NCBI RefSeq assembly: GCF_030815255.1
Contig: NZ_JAUSWN010000006.1
Location: 62,001-126,000, forward strand
Direction of reading: 5' to 3'
From: Hathewaya limosa
GTDB taxonomy: Bacteria; Bacillota; Clostridia; Clostridiales; Clostridiaceae
DNA: 64,000 nucleotides
The notes beneath the pieces are model-generated. The model did no database searches, had not been told where the DNA came from, and saw only the letters and a program-made list of their open reading frames with translations. The position numbers and the translations under genes are program-made. Of this stretch, positions 42,869-52,815 are shown piece by piece; within the stretch, counting starts at the first letter, position 1, and every line of letters starts with the position of its first letter.

Positions 42869-43008
42869 ATAAATGTATCTATATATGTAATAATTGTATT
42901 TTTATGAATAATAGATAATTAAAAAAGATAATATAATAGTATGTATAAAATATACTAAAAATATACTGTAATAATCTAAATTAAACATTTAAGAATAGGA
43001 GGATGAGT

Positions 43009-43422
43009 ATGAGTTTTGTAACAAGTCTTTTTAATAGTTCTAGTCAAAGTGGAAAATTATATAATCAGATGAAAAATACAATGGATGCAACTGCAACAAG
43101 GGGTAAAACGATTTCTAATAATGTATCCAACTTTAATACTAAGGGATATAAAAGGTTTGATGTAGTGTTAAAAGAGAATCTAGATAATGGTGATTTAGAT
43201 TTAAAAAGAACTAACAAAAAACATTTATCACTTGTAGATTTTGATGAACCATATAAAGTTGTACAAGACAATAGTAGTAGTATGCGTAATGACGGTAACA
43301 ATGTAGATGTAGATATAGAAATGACAAATTTGGCATCAAATACTATACTATTTAATTCATTAGTTACTGAAATTAATAATGAGTTTGCAATGAAAAGTAA
43401 TGTAATACGAGGAGGAAAATAG
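43009..43422 (+). CDS. flgB: FlgB rod protein
   Basis: A 137-aa proximal rod subunit: TRGKTISNNVSNFNTKGYKRFDVVLKE is the rod/hook N-terminal signature, and the helix VDIEMTNLASNTILFNSLVTEINNEF is the C-terminal one. ATG 43003 overlaps the TAGGAGGA ribosome site, so ATG 43009 is chosen. It is the first gene of the long early operon. Confidence 0.93.
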   Translation: MSFVTSLFNSSSQSGKLYNQMKNTMDATATRGKTISNNVSNFNTKGYKRFDVVLKENLDNGDLDLKRTNKKHLSLVDFDEPYKVVQDNSSSMRNDGNNVDVDIEMTNLASNTILFNSLVTEINNEFAMKSNVIRGGK

Positions 43423-43426
43423 GGGG

Positions 43427-43858
43427 ATGAAAGCATTTAATACGCTTAGAATCAGTGCAAGTGGTCTTGCAGCAGAAAGACTTAGAATGGATACCATAGC
43501 ATCTAATTTTGTTAATGCTAATACAACAAGAGGTAAAGATGGAAAGCCATATGTAAGAAAGATAGCTGTTTTCCAAGAAAACTTACAAAAAGTACTTAAT
43601 CCTAAAACAGGAAAGAATGAAGACAAGCTTTTAGGGGTTAAATCAGTAGGTATAGAAGAAGATCCTTCACCACTAAGGGTTGTATATGATCCTACTCACC
43701 CAGATGCAGATGCAAATGGCTATGTAAAAAAACCAAATGTTAATGTATTAAATGAAATGGCTGATTTAATGGCATCAGCAAGGGCGTATGAGGCCAATAT
43801 TACAGCTATAAATGCAGAGAAAAGTATGCTTATGAAAAGCCTTGAAATAGGAAAATAG
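43427..43858 (+). CDS. flgC: FlgC rod protein
   Basis: A 143-aa rod subunit: AFNTLRISASGLAAERLRMDTIASNFVNANTTRGKDGKPYVRK, and PNVNVLNEMADLMASARAYEANITAINAEKSM. It starts 4 bp after flgB. Confidence 0.96.
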   Translation: MKAFNTLRISASGLAAERLRMDTIASNFVNANTTRGKDGKPYVRKIAVFQENLQKVLNPKTGKNEDKLLGVKSVGIEEDPSPLRVVYDPTHPDADANGYVKKPNVNVLNEMADLMASARAYEANITAINAEKSMLMKSLEIGK

Positions 43859-43871
43859 GGGGGGAAATTAA

Positions 43872-44180
43872 GTGAAGATAAATGAGTTTATACCAAATCA
43901 AACTATAGATATGTTAAATAAAGCTACTTTAAAAACAGATATAGATCAAAAAGAAAACCCAAAACAATTTACTAACATATTAAAAGAAGAGCTCAATAAT
44001 GTAAATGATAAACAAGTACAAAATCAGCAAATGCTACAAAAGTACATAAATGGCGGAGATGTAGATATGCATGATTTAATGATATCATCTCAAGAGGCAA
44101 AACTTTCCTTACAGCTAGCAGTAGAGGTTAGAAATAAACTTGTAGACGCATATAACGAGTTAAATAGAATGCAGTTATAG
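43872..44180 (+). CDS. fliE: FliE hook-basal body protein
   Basis: A 102-aa protein that connects the MS ring and rod. The C-terminal VDMHDLMISSQEAKLSLQLAVEVRNKLVDAYNELNRMQL is the FliE signature. GTG 43872 follows a GGGGGGG-type site. Confidence 0.94.
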   Translation: MKINEFIPNQTIDMLNKATLKTDIDQKENPKQFTNILKEELNNVNDKQVQNQQMLQKYINGGDVDMHDLMISSQEAKLSLQLAVEVRNKLVDAYNELNRMQL

Positions 44181-44206
44181 TATGAAGAAAGTTAGGAGTG
44201 CTAAAA

Positions 44207-45784
44207 ATGGGAAAAATAACAGAAATGTTTAATAAGCTTTTGGAAAAATGGAAAAAGCTTAGTGTGGGTAAAAAAGCAGCAATAATATCTGTTATAACTG
44301 GAGTTATACTTATACTAATCTATTTAGGTATTACCACATTTAAACCAAAGTATTCAATACTTTTTTCAGACTTAGATCCTAAAGATTCTGGAAATGTTGT
44401 AGAAGCTTTAAAAGAGGAAAAAATAGATTATAAAATAGACGGTAGTTCTATACTAGTTCCAAAGGAAAAGGTATCTGCCATAAAAATGGAGATGTTATCT
44501 AAAGTAGATTTTTCTAATGGAAGTAAGGGATTAGAATTATTTAATTCAGATGGAATGGTTTCCACGGATTTTGAGAATAGTGTAAAGTATCAAAAAGCTC
44601 TTCAAGGTGAAGTTGAGAGAATGATTAAATCCTTTGAAGAAGTAAAAGAATGTAAGGTTATTTTAAAGTTACCCGAAAAAGATACTTTTGCTATAAAGGA
44701 AAATCCGGAAAATTCTACTGCCGCTGTATATATAAAATTAAATCCAGGTATAAAGGAATTAAAAAAAGAACAAGTAAAAGCAATTGTAAGCTTACTAACA
44801 GGAGCAATACCTAATTTACCTAAGGAAAACGTTCACATTGCAGTTAATGATATGCAACTTGTAACAGAAGATTTATTCCAAGATAAAGATAAAGATGGAT
44901 TGCAAAATGGTAAGCAATTAGAAATGAAGCAGAAAAAGGAAGAAACTTTAAAAAAGAATATTTTAGATATCTTAAAACCAATATATGGTGAGGGTGTTAA
45001 GGCTGCTGTTAATGTAGACTTAAACTTTGATGCTGTACAAACTCAAAGTAAAGATTATGCAAAAGGTGTTGTAGTAAGTGAACATATTATTAAAAATAAT
45101 GAAAAGACAGGTGATAATAAAAATATAACTAGTTCACCGGTTGATAATAATATGACTAATAGACAGGCATCTAATAATGATAAAAATAATACTTCAAGTC
45201 ATGAAGATGTAACAAAAAACTATAATGTGCCTGAAGTTACTAAAACAGAAGTGCAAGCACCAGGTAAAATTCAAAAAATTACAGCTTCTATTGCTGTAGA
45301 TGAAACTAATAAAAAATTAGATGATCTATCAAAGGAAAAAATAAGAAATACTGTAGCTTCAACTATAGGATTTGATGAACAAAGAGGAGATACTATTAGT
45401 GTTCAAGGATTTAGCTTTAAAAATGGTGGACAAGATATTATGGATTCTGCTAAAGCTGAAATGCAAAAGAATGAACTAGATCAAAAGAAAGCTATGATGG
45501 AAAAAGGAATAGCTATTGCAATCGCTTCAATTATAGCCTTAATAGTACTACTTATAGTTTATAAAAAAGTATGGGGTAAAGATGAAGATGATGATGATCT
45601 TTTAGATGAAACTTTAGAATCAGAAATTTTACCAAATGAAACAGAAGTTGAATTTGAACCAATAGTATTTGAAGATAATGATCCAAAGACTCATATAGAA
45701 TCAGAAGTTAAAAAATATGCTCAAAGTAAACCAGACCAAGTTGCTGATATTGTTAAGTCATGGTTAGCTGAGGATGAGATGTGA
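44207..45784 (+). CDS. fliF: FliF MS-ring protein
   Basis: A 525-aa membrane ring protein. There is a membrane helix at about 20-45 (AAIISVITGVILILIYLGI). The ring-building domains include LFSDLDPKDSGNVVEALKEE, PEVTKTEVQAPGKIQKITASIAVDE follows, and a second helix is at about 425-450 (GIAIAIASIIALIVLLIVY). The C-terminus binds FliG. GTG 44198 lies in the ribosome site TAGGAG, so ATG 44207 is used. Confidence 0.96.
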   Translation: MGKITEMFNKLLEKWKKLSVGKKAAIISVITGVILILIYLGITTFKPKYSILFSDLDPKDSGNVVEALKEEKIDYKIDGSSILVPKEKVSAIKMEMLSKVDFSNGSKGLELFNSDGMVSTDFENSVKYQKALQGEVERMIKSFEEVKECKVILKLPEKDTFAIKENPENSTAAVYIKLNPGIKELKKEQVKAIVSLLTGAIPNLPKENVHIAVNDMQLVTEDLFQDKDKDGLQNGKQLEMKQKKEETLKKNILDILKPIYGEGVKAAVNVDLNFDAVQTQSKDYAKGVVVSEHIIKNNEKTGDNKNITSSPVDNNMTNRQASNNDKNNTSSHEDVTKNYNVPEVTKTEVQAPGKIQKITASIAVDETNKKLDDLSKEKIRNTVASTIGFDEQRGDTISVQGFSFKNGGQDIMDSAKAEMQKNELDQKKAMMEKGIAIAIASIIALIVLLIVYKKVWGKDEDDDDLLDETLESEILPNETEVEFEPIVFEDNDPKTHIESEVKKYAQSKPDQVADIVKSWLAEDEM

Positions 45785-45790
45785 TTATAA

Positions 45791-46804
45791 GTGGCGAAAA
45801 AGGAAGAGTTAAGCGGAGTTCAAAAAGCGGCCATTTTATTTATAACCTTAGGGCCAGAGGCTTCGGCAGATATAATTAAAAAATTACCAGAAAGAGAAAT
45901 TCAAAAGATTACTTTTGAAATAGCAAATATAAATTCAGTTAAATCAGAAGAAAGACAACAAATCTTAAATGAATTTATAGAAATGAATAAGGCTAAAGAC
46001 TATCTTGTAGAAGGTGGTATAGAATATGCTAGAACACTTTTATCTAAGGCATTAGGTAGTCAAAGAGCTTCAGAAATTTTAGATAAGGTTACAGAGGCTA
46101 CTCAACAATTTAGACCTTTTTCTATTGCAAGAAAGGCAGATGCCCATCAACTTTTAAATGTTATATCAAATGAGCATCCGCAAACTATAGCTTTAGTATT
46201 ATGTTATTTACAACCGGATAAGGCAGCACAAATAATGTCTGCATTATCAGAAGAGTTACAGGCAGAAGTAGCATATAGAATAGCTACTATGAATAATACT
46301 TCTCCAATTATGGTAAAAGAAATAGAAAAAGTGTTAGATAGTAAATTATCATCTGTAATAAAAACAGAATCTACAAATCTTGGTGGTATACCTCCACTTG
46401 TTGATATTTTAAATCAAGTAGATAGAACTACTGAAAAGAATATTACAGAAGGACTAGAAAGAGAAGATGTAGAACTTGCTGAAAAAGTCAAAGAGTCTAT
46501 GTTTGTATTTGAAGATATCATTAATCTTGATGATGTATCTATTCAAAGAATTCTTAGAGAAGTTGATAATAAAGAACTTGCTCTTGCGCTTAAGGGATGT
46601 TCAGAGGATGTTCAAGAAATTATATTCAGAAATCAATCTAAGAGAGCCGGTGCTACATTGAAAGAGGATATTCAATTCCTTGGACCAGTTAGACTTATGG
46701 ATGTTGAAAAATCACAACAAAAAATTGTTAGCATCATAAGAAGATTAGATGAAGCTGGAGAAATAATTATGGCAAGAGGTGGTGAAGATGCAATCATCGT
46801 ATAG
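45791..46804 (+). CDS. fliG: FliG motor switch protein
   Basis: A 337-aa C-ring protein that transmits torque from the stator. It has SGVQKAAILFITLGPEASADIIKKLPEREIQKI, the middle EHPQTIALVLCYL with an ARM-like fold, and the C-terminal charged torque helix LREVDNKELALALKG. GTG start 45791. It overlaps fliH by 17 bp. Confidence 0.96.
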   Translation: MAKKEELSGVQKAAILFITLGPEASADIIKKLPEREIQKITFEIANINSVKSEERQQILNEFIEMNKAKDYLVEGGIEYARTLLSKALGSQRASEILDKVTEATQQFRPFSIARKADAHQLLNVISNEHPQTIALVLCYLQPDKAAQIMSALSEELQAEVAYRIATMNNTSPIMVKEIEKVLDSKLSSVIKTESTNLGGIPPLVDILNQVDRTTEKNITEGLEREDVELAEKVKESMFVFEDIINLDDVSIQRILREVDNKELALALKGCSEDVQEIIFRNQSKRAGATLKEDIQFLGPVRLMDVEKSQQKIVSIIRRLDEAGEIIMARGGEDAIIV

Positions 46805-47528
46805 CATTATAAAAAGTCCTAATGTGGATTTTAAAGGTGATACTTTAATTGATACAGAGTATGAAATTCCTGAAGAAGAAGAGAAGGCTGAGGAAAAAAA
46901 GTTTCAAGTAAAATTGCCAGATTTTAAAAAAAGTTATGAGAAAATCGGGGCAAATATACTTGAAAGTGCTAGAAGTCAAGCTAGAGATATAATAGACGAT
47001 GCTAAAAATAAGGGAACAAAACTTCAAAAGGAAGCTTATGACTTTGGTTATGATGAAGGACATAAAAAAGGATATGATGAAGGTATAAAAAAAGCTCTAG
47101 ATGAAATGGAAGAGAAAAAGCAAGAGCTAATGGAAGAGTCTGAAAAAATTATATATGCATGTAAAGAACAATATCAAAATTATCTTAAAGAAAAAGAAAA
47201 GGATATCATAAATATGATATTAGAAATTTCTTATAAGTATTTAAGAAAAGAGATTGAGAATGAAGATGTTATAACAAGTATGGTAAAAGATGAATTAGAA
47301 AAAATTCATAATGCTGACACTATAGTTCTTAAATTCAATCCTAAATATTATGACGAAATAAAAAAGAACTTAGATGCATGGAAAAAAGCTTATTCCCTTA
47401 GAGAAGTATTTCTTATTCCAGATGAAAGTTTAGAACTGGGTACAGTTGTTATTGAAAAAGAAAAAGGGAAATGTAAATTAAGTCTTAATTATGCTTTGGA
47501 TAAAATAAAAGATGAACTTTTAAAATAG
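46788..47528 (+). CDS. fliH: FliH export ATPase regulator
   Basis: A 246-aa protein with an acidic N-terminus, a long coiled coil rich in K/E and G (YDFGYDEGHKKGYDEGIKKAL), and a C-terminal FliI-binding domain. ATG 46788 overlaps the fliG 3' end and follows GAGGTGGTGA; the GTG at 46779 is rejected. Confidence 0.9.
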   Translation: MQSSYSIIKSPNVDFKGDTLIDTEYEIPEEEEKAEEKKFQVKLPDFKKSYEKIGANILESARSQARDIIDDAKNKGTKLQKEAYDFGYDEGHKKGYDEGIKKALDEMEEKKQELMEESEKIIYACKEQYQNYLKEKEKDIINMILEISYKYLRKEIENEDVITSMVKDELEKIHNADTIVLKFNPKYYDEIKKNLDAWKKAYSLREVFLIPDESLELGTVVIEKEKGKCKLSLNYALDKIKDELLK

Positions 47529-47552
47529 TATTAAAACTAAGGAGAGATAATA

Positions 47553-48872
47553 TTGAATATTAACTTTCACAAATTAAATGAAAAAATTAAAGATGTTAAT
47601 GTAACATACTATGAAGGCATAGTTAAGAATGTTATAGGGCTTACTATTGAGGTATGTGGTATAAAAGCTTTTGTAGGGGAAGTTTGTATAATATATACCG
47701 ATAATAATAAAATAAATTGCGAAGTTGTTGGATTTAAAGAGGAGAATGTTATTCTAATGCCTTTAGGAGAACTTACAGGTATTGCTCCAGGATGTAGGGT
47801 TGTTCCAACAGGAAAAGCGTTAAATGTTAATTGTTCATATGAACTTTTAGGGAAGGTTCTAGATGGGCTTGGGAACCCATTTGATGAGGAAGAGTATGAA
47901 GTAGTTGGAGGAGAAAGGTATGCAATGGATGCATGCCCTCCAGATCCTCTAAAAAGAAGAAGAATAAAAGATATATTACCTACTGGGGTAAGAGCTATAG
48001 ATGGTTTCTTAACTTGTGGAGAAGGGCAAAGAATTGGTATTTTTGCTGGTAGTGGAGTAGGAAAAAGTACAACATTAGGTATGATAGCAAGGGAAGCTAA
48101 AGCTGATGTTAATGTAATAGCACTTATTGGAGAAAGAGGAAGAGAGGTAAAAGACTTCTTAGAAAAAGATTTAGGGGAAGAAGGTCTTAAAAAATCAGTT
48201 ATTGTTTGTGCAACTTCTGATAAACCAGCTCTTGTAAGATTAAAAGGTGCGTTTACTGCTACAGCTATTGCAGAATATTTTAGAGATCAAGGTAAAAAGG
48301 TTATATTAATGATGGATTCTGTAACTAGATTTGCCATGGCTCAACGTGAAATAGGACTTGCTATAGGGGAACCACCTGCTACTAAGGGATATACACCTTC
48401 AGTATTTGCTATGTTACCAAGACTTATGGAAAGAGCAGGTACATCGCAAGAAGGATCTATAACAGCGTTTTATACAGTACTGGTAGATGGTGATGATTTT
48501 AATGAACCAATAGCTGATGCCGTTAGGGGTATATTAGATGGACATATAGTTTTATCTAGAAAATTAGCGGCTCAAAATCACTATCCAGCCATTGATATTT
48601 TAAGTTCTGTAAGTAGATTGATGTCTGAAATAGCAATACCAGAGCATAAAAAAGCTGCATCTTTTGCTAGAAATTTATTGTCTACATATAAAGAAGCGGA
48701 GGATCTTATTAATATAGGAGCTTATGCTAGTGGTAGTAGTAAAGATATAGATATGGCTATAAAGTATCATCCTGCCTTAATTAAATATTTGAGACAGTAT
48801 GTTGATGAAAAATCTTCAATAGAAGAAAGTGTAGGTACACTTTTAAATATGTTTCAAGGTATAGGAATGTAG
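47553..48872 (+). CDS. fliI: FliI flagellar export ATPase
   Basis: A 439-aa ATPase. Walker A is FAGSGVGKSTTLG, Walker B is VILMMDSVTRFAMAQREIGLAIGEPPATKGY, and GERGREVKDFL is present. The N-terminal beta barrel begins near residue 20. It energises type III flagellar export with FliH and FliJ. The start is TTG 47553 after AAGGAGAG. Confidence 0.97.
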   Translation: MNINFHKLNEKIKDVNVTYYEGIVKNVIGLTIEVCGIKAFVGEVCIIYTDNNKINCEVVGFKEENVILMPLGELTGIAPGCRVVPTGKALNVNCSYELLGKVLDGLGNPFDEEEYEVVGGERYAMDACPPDPLKRRRIKDILPTGVRAIDGFLTCGEGQRIGIFAGSGVGKSTTLGMIAREAKADVNVIALIGERGREVKDFLEKDLGEEGLKKSVIVCATSDKPALVRLKGAFTATAIAEYFRDQGKKVILMMDSVTRFAMAQREIGLAIGEPPATKGYTPSVFAMLPRLMERAGTSQEGSITAFYTVLVDGDDFNEPIADAVRGILDGHIVLSRKLAAQNHYPAIDILSSVSRLMSEIAIPEHKKAASFARNLLSTYKEAEDLINIGAYASGSSKDIDMAIKYHPALIKYLRQYVDEKSSIEESVGTLLNMFQGIGM

Positions 48873-48907
48873 AAGTGCAAGAATGTAAATTTTAGGGGCG
48901 TTTAAAA

Positions 48908-49342
48908 ATGCAGGGAAGATTTCAATTTAGATTGCAAAAAGTCTTAGATATAAGAATGAAAGAAGAAGACCAGAGCAAGATGGAATTTAAAAAAGCCATG
49001 GAAGAAAAAAGGAATACAGAAATTAAACTAAATAACTTGAAGAATAGTTATGATAAATTTAATAAATTTGATGAAGAAGAAAGTATAATAGAAAGAAAAC
49101 TTAAATTAAATTATTTAAAATGCTTAAATTCTACTATAAATAGTGTTAATGAAGAGCTAAAGCATAAAAATAAGTTTGTAGAAGAAAAACGTATAGTTTT
49201 AAAAGAAAAACAGGTAAGTAGAAAAACAGTTGAAATTCTAAAGCAAAAAAAGTTAGAGGAATTTCAAAAGGAACAAAATAGTATAGAACAAAAAGCTAAT
49301 GATGAATTTGCTTTATATGGTTTTATTAGAGCAAGATCTTAA
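48908..49342 (+). CDS. fliJ: FliJ export protein
   Basis: A 144-aa, almost entirely coiled-coil protein: FQFRLQKVLDIRMKEEDQSKMEFKKAMEE is the FliJ N-terminus. It links FliI to FlhA. Position between fliI and fliK is standard. Confidence 0.9.
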   Translation: MQGRFQFRLQKVLDIRMKEEDQSKMEFKKAMEEKRNTEIKLNNLKNSYDKFNKFDEEESIIERKLKLNYLKCLNSTINSVNEELKHKNKFVEEKRIVLKEKQVSRKTVEILKQKKLEEFQKEQNSIEQKANDEFALYGFIRARS

Positions 49343-49362
49343 GAAAGGGGGCAAGATGTTAA

Positions 49363-50706
49363 ATGATGCAAGTAACAGGAGTTAATTTAAAGGAATTAGA
49401 TTTAAAAAAAGATGTTAAATTAAAAAATAATAAAAAAAGTAGTGAAAAATTTGGTGAAGATTTTACTAAAGTTTTTGATAAAAATATAAAAGGATCTTCA
49501 AAGAATGTTGAACAAGCTTCTATTAAAGAAAAAAAAGATTCTTATAAAACTGAAGATGAAAAGATAAATACTATAAAAGATGAAGCGAAAGAAGAACAAG
49601 AAAATAAAAGAAAAATAAAAAAACAAGCAGAAGAACTACTATATAGTATATTGGGAATTTTTAATCAAGAAGATACTATAAATAAAATAAAAGAAAAATT
49701 AAAAGAAAGCATAGGTATCTTAGAGGATTTAGGGAGTATAGAAAATATCAATAAAAAAGAAGTATTAAATGAAGTATTAAAAAAATATAATTTAGATGAT
49801 AATGGGTTAAAAAAGATTTTAGGTTCTTTTTTATCTTTAGATGATAATCAAGAAAATATTAATTCGGTTGAAAAGTTAAAAGGTGACATTGAAGGGCTAC
49901 TTAAAAAAGTAGAGGATTTTAACAGAGATAACTCTATAGATAAAGTAAAAAATACAAAGAGTTTAAAAAAGTTTAAGGGAATAGAAAATCTTAAAAGCAT
50001 AGAGGATATAAAGAATTCTTTAAAACAAAATATGGTTTCTTTTAAGGAAGATCTTGATGATAAGTCTAAGACAGAGTTGAAAAATAATAATTCTTTCTTA
50101 TCTTCTATAAATAGCGATGAAAAAGATTTTTTGAAGATATTAACTAAAGATCCAAAGGAAGATAAAGCTATTTCCATGGATAAAGTACACTTAGGATTGA
50201 ATAAACTAAGTAACTTAAAGATAGATAATCAGGAAATTGCAAAACAAATTAAAATGCCAGTTATCAATAAATACACTTTTAACAATGATATTATTAAATC
50301 TATAAAATTTATGAATTTAAATAATTTAAAAGAACTTTCTGTAAGAATAGTTCCTAGAGAATTAGGAGAATTAGTAATTAAAGTTTCAGTTGAAAATGGT
50401 ATTATGAAAGCTAATATATCATCTACAACAAAAGAAACTTATCAATTATTGCAAAACAATGCTAAGGAAATTTTAAGTAAGCTACAAGCAGAATCAATAA
50501 AGGTTGAAGAATTTTCCGTTGATATATATGATCAAAACAATACAGCAAATAATAGTCAAAATTTAAAAGATAGAAATGAGAACTTTAACTCATATAATCA
50601 AAAGTCATGGAAACATTCGAGCAATACAATAGAAGACATTGTAGTTGAAGAAGGTAGTAATAGGGAAACTGTGGACATAGAGGATGTAATTAATATATTA
50701 GCATAG
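49363..50706 (+). CDS. fliK: FliK hook-length control protein
   Basis: A 447-aa protein. The long N-terminal part is Lys/Glu/Asn/Ser-rich and probably extended; it acts as the molecular ruler in this family. The C-terminal Flg_hook domain (about 310-400) has LKELSVRIVPRELGELVIKVSVENGIMKANI. ATG 49363 or 49366 may be used, since the ribosome site is distant (AAAGGGGG). Confidence 0.88.
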   Translation: MMQVTGVNLKELDLKKDVKLKNNKKSSEKFGEDFTKVFDKNIKGSSKNVEQASIKEKKDSYKTEDEKINTIKDEAKEEQENKRKIKKQAEELLYSILGIFNQEDTINKIKEKLKESIGILEDLGSIENINKKEVLNEVLKKYNLDDNGLKKILGSFLSLDDNQENINSVEKLKGDIEGLLKKVEDFNRDNSIDKVKNTKSLKKFKGIENLKSIEDIKNSLKQNMVSFKEDLDDKSKTELKNNNSFLSSINSDEKDFLKILTKDPKEDKAISMDKVHLGLNKLSNLKIDNQEIAKQIKMPVINKYTFNNDIIKSIKFMNLNNLKELSVRIVPRELGELVIKVSVENGIMKANISSTTKETYQLLQNNAKEILSKLQAESIKVEEFSVDIYDQNNTANNSQNLKDRNENFNSYNQKSWKHSSNTIEDIVVEEGSNRETVDIEDVINILA

Positions 50707-50719
50707 GAGGAATGTAGAG

Positions 50720-51685
50720 ATGCCTGATAATAATATTGGGGTAGGTAATTCTACTAAGGTAGGATCTACAACTAATAATTCAAAGTTTTTTAAAAGAACT
50801 ATGACAAGTAAGATGAATGGGGCAACTGATAGAGGAACTAAAATAGTTAAGAAAAATGAAATAGACAAGAATACATTTTTGAGAATCTTAACAGCTCAGC
50901 TTCAAAATCAGGATCCATTTAATGCAAAGGATGGTACAGAATATGTATCTCAGTTAGCTCAATTTGCATCTATGGAACAGATTACAAACTTAAATTCTAC
51001 CATGACAGCATCAAGTGCATATGGACTTGTAGGAAAAACTGTTGCATTTAATTCTTATGATATGTACGGAAATCAATATGGTGGAGTAGTACAAGATGTT
51101 ATTAGGCAAGGAGATAATGTGAAATTAGAAGTGAATGTTTTAGAGAATGGTAAATATGTACCTAAGGAATTTGATCTTAAAGATGTTAGTGATGTTATAA
51201 ATGCGCCAGATCAAAATTATAACATAAATAATAATATTAACTTTCTATTATCTTCTTCACTAATTGGAAAAAGTGTAGAAATTGCACTGAAAGATGGAGT
51301 ATATTCTGCTAAAGTAAACTCAGTGTATAAAGATGGTGCAAATATAAATTTGAATGTAGACATAGAAAATAAATTTTTTAAAGGTGAGATGAAGCCTAGT
51401 AAGGGATTTTCAACTGAAAAGGTTGAATTTAACGGCAAATATGCAGAAGATAAGGGTACATCATTAAATTTAAGGTATGTAAAAGCTAAAGATGTATATG
51501 AATATAGTTTTGGTGATGAAGATAAATGGAGTGAGTATAAAGCAGGTAGTGAAGTAAATGGTATTAAGTTTACACTTCCAAAGAACAAACCTTCTAATGA
51601 TGTTCAATGGAGTGCTACTATAACAGGAATAACTAAAGATAATTTAGATGTTTCTAGTGACAATATATTAGTAATAAAAAAATAA
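50720..51685 (+). CDS. flgD: FlgD hook capping / scaffolding protein
   Basis: A 321-aa protein. NEIDKNTFLRILTAQLQNQDPFNAKDGTEYVSQLAQFASMEQITNLN is the FlgD signature. The C-terminal part is a beta-rich domain longer than in E. coli FlgD. It starts after a clear GGAGGA site. Confidence 0.94.
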   Translation: MPDNNIGVGNSTKVGSTTNNSKFFKRTMTSKMNGATDRGTKIVKKNEIDKNTFLRILTAQLQNQDPFNAKDGTEYVSQLAQFASMEQITNLNSTMTASSAYGLVGKTVAFNSYDMYGNQYGGVVQDVIRQGDNVKLEVNVLENGKYVPKEFDLKDVSDVINAPDQNYNINNNINFLLSSSLIGKSVEIALKDGVYSAKVNSVYKDGANINLNVDIENKFFKGEMKPSKGFSTEKVEFNGKYAEDKGTSLNLRYVKAKDVYEYSFGDEDKWSEYKAGSEVNGIKFTLPKNKPSNDVQWSATITGITKDNLDVSSDNILVIKK

Positions 51686-51722
51686 TTTCAAGGTACGTAT
51701 GTAATTTAAGGAGGAACTTAAA

Positions 51723-52733
51723 ATGTTAAGATCTATGTATTCTGGTATTTCAGGAATGAAAGTTAATCAAGTAAAATTAGACGTTATAGGAAATAACCTT
51801 GCAAACGTTGGTACAACAGCATTTAAATGTTCAAGAACAAGATTTCAAGATATGTTATATCAAAGTGAAGCAACTGCAACAGGTCCATCACTAAATGTTG
51901 GTGGTACTAATGGACAACAAGTTGGATTAGGAGTTAAGGTTTCAGGAATTGATAGGGTTGTAACTCAAGGAATGATGCAACCAACAGGAAGAAATCTTGA
52001 TGTAGCTATGGATGGTAATAGTTATTTTATGGTAGCTAGGGGTGAAAACAAATCTGTAGTAAAATTAAAAGCAGGTTATGATGGAATACAAGATGGTGCT
52101 GGAATGGAAATAAAGTTTTCTAGAGATGGTGCTTTTGCACTCGATGAACAAGGAAATCTATTAAATTCTGATGGATATAGAGTTCTTGGATACATGGTAA
52201 AGGCTGGTGGTAAGGACAGTATAGTACATGATCCTGCTACAGGAAAACCAACTTGCAATTTTGTTGATGCGGATAGTAAACCAGGTCCTACAGCAGATGG
52301 AACAAATTTAGTACCATTAGCTATTCCAGATGTTGTTAAAGATGGAGCAGGTAAAGATAGCAAAATTATTAGTTTTAGTATTGAAAAAGATGGACAACTT
52401 AAAGCTGTTCTTGAAGATGGAAAAGTTAGTATTTTAGGTCAAATTGCTATGGCATCTTTTAAAAATCCTGAAGGATTAAAAACAGAAGGTAAAAATCTTT
52501 ATACTAACTCTGCTAATTCAGGGGAACCAAGAATAAGAGCTGGTGTTGGTGGAGCAGCTGATAAAACAAAAGGATTTGGAGACATGGTTCAAGGTGTTCT
52601 TGAAATGTCAAATGTTGATATTGCAGCTCAATTTACAGATATGATAGTTGCAAATAGATCTTTCCAAGCAAGTTCTAAGATGATTTCAACAGGGGATGAA
52701 ATTCTTCAAGATATTATTAACTTAAAAAGATAG
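51723..52733 (+). CDS. flgE: FlgE flagellar hook protein
   Basis: A 336-aa protein: LRSMYSGISGMKVNQVKLDVIGNNLANVGTTAFKCSRTRFQDMLYQ, and the C-terminal GVLEMSNVDIAAQFTDMIVANRSFQASSKMISTGDEILQDIINLKR. It is shorter than many hook proteins, so the exposed domain is small. A strong hairpin follows the gene. FlgF/G-type rod proteins share the ends, but the position after flgD supports FlgE. Confidence 0.93.
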   Translation: MLRSMYSGISGMKVNQVKLDVIGNNLANVGTTAFKCSRTRFQDMLYQSEATATGPSLNVGGTNGQQVGLGVKVSGIDRVVTQGMMQPTGRNLDVAMDGNSYFMVARGENKSVVKLKAGYDGIQDGAGMEIKFSRDGAFALDEQGNLLNSDGYRVLGYMVKAGGKDSIVHDPATGKPTCNFVDADSKPGPTADGTNLVPLAIPDVVKDGAGKDSKIISFSIEKDGQLKAVLEDGKVSILGQIAMASFKNPEGLKTEGKNLYTNSANSGEPRIRAGVGGAADKTKGFGDMVQGVLEMSNVDIAAQFTDMIVANRSFQASSKMISTGDEILQDIINLKR

Positions 52734-52745
52734 TTAATTAAATAA

Positions 52746-52782
52746 GGCAACATAGGGTATACATGTATATCCTATGTATGCC
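52746..52782 (+). repeat. strong hairpin between flgE and flbD
   Basis: GGCA (52746-52749) and ACATAGGGTATA (52750-52761) pair with the segment to TGCC at 52782, around a CATG loop, with one G-T pair and one bulged base. There is no T run. It may protect the 3' end of the hook mRNA or attenuate the downstream genes. Confidence 0.7.
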
Positions 52783-52815
52783 ATATGCTTTAATTTTAGG
52801 GAGGTTCTTGCAATT

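Larger units (their letters stand above)
42522..43008 (+). other. 487-bp intergenic region before the basal-body operon
   Basis: After the terminator (42536-42575) the region is almost pure A+T with no ORF. TATAAT elements occur at 42769 and 42863; the latter has TTTAAA 17 bp upstream and is the best sigma-A candidate for flgB. I looked for a GEMM-type cyclic-di-GMP riboswitch, as found before flgB in C. difficile, and saw none. Confidence 0.5.

Noticed and set aside
42576..43008. Possible cyclic-di-GMP riboswitch before flgB, as in C. difficile
   Set aside because: The region is nearly pure A+T, and none of the conserved GEMM segments or tetraloop-receptor pattern is visible.
46476..46661. 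Plus-strand 61-aa frame inside fliG
   Set aside because: It lies wholly within the FliG torque domain in another frame, without a ribosome site.
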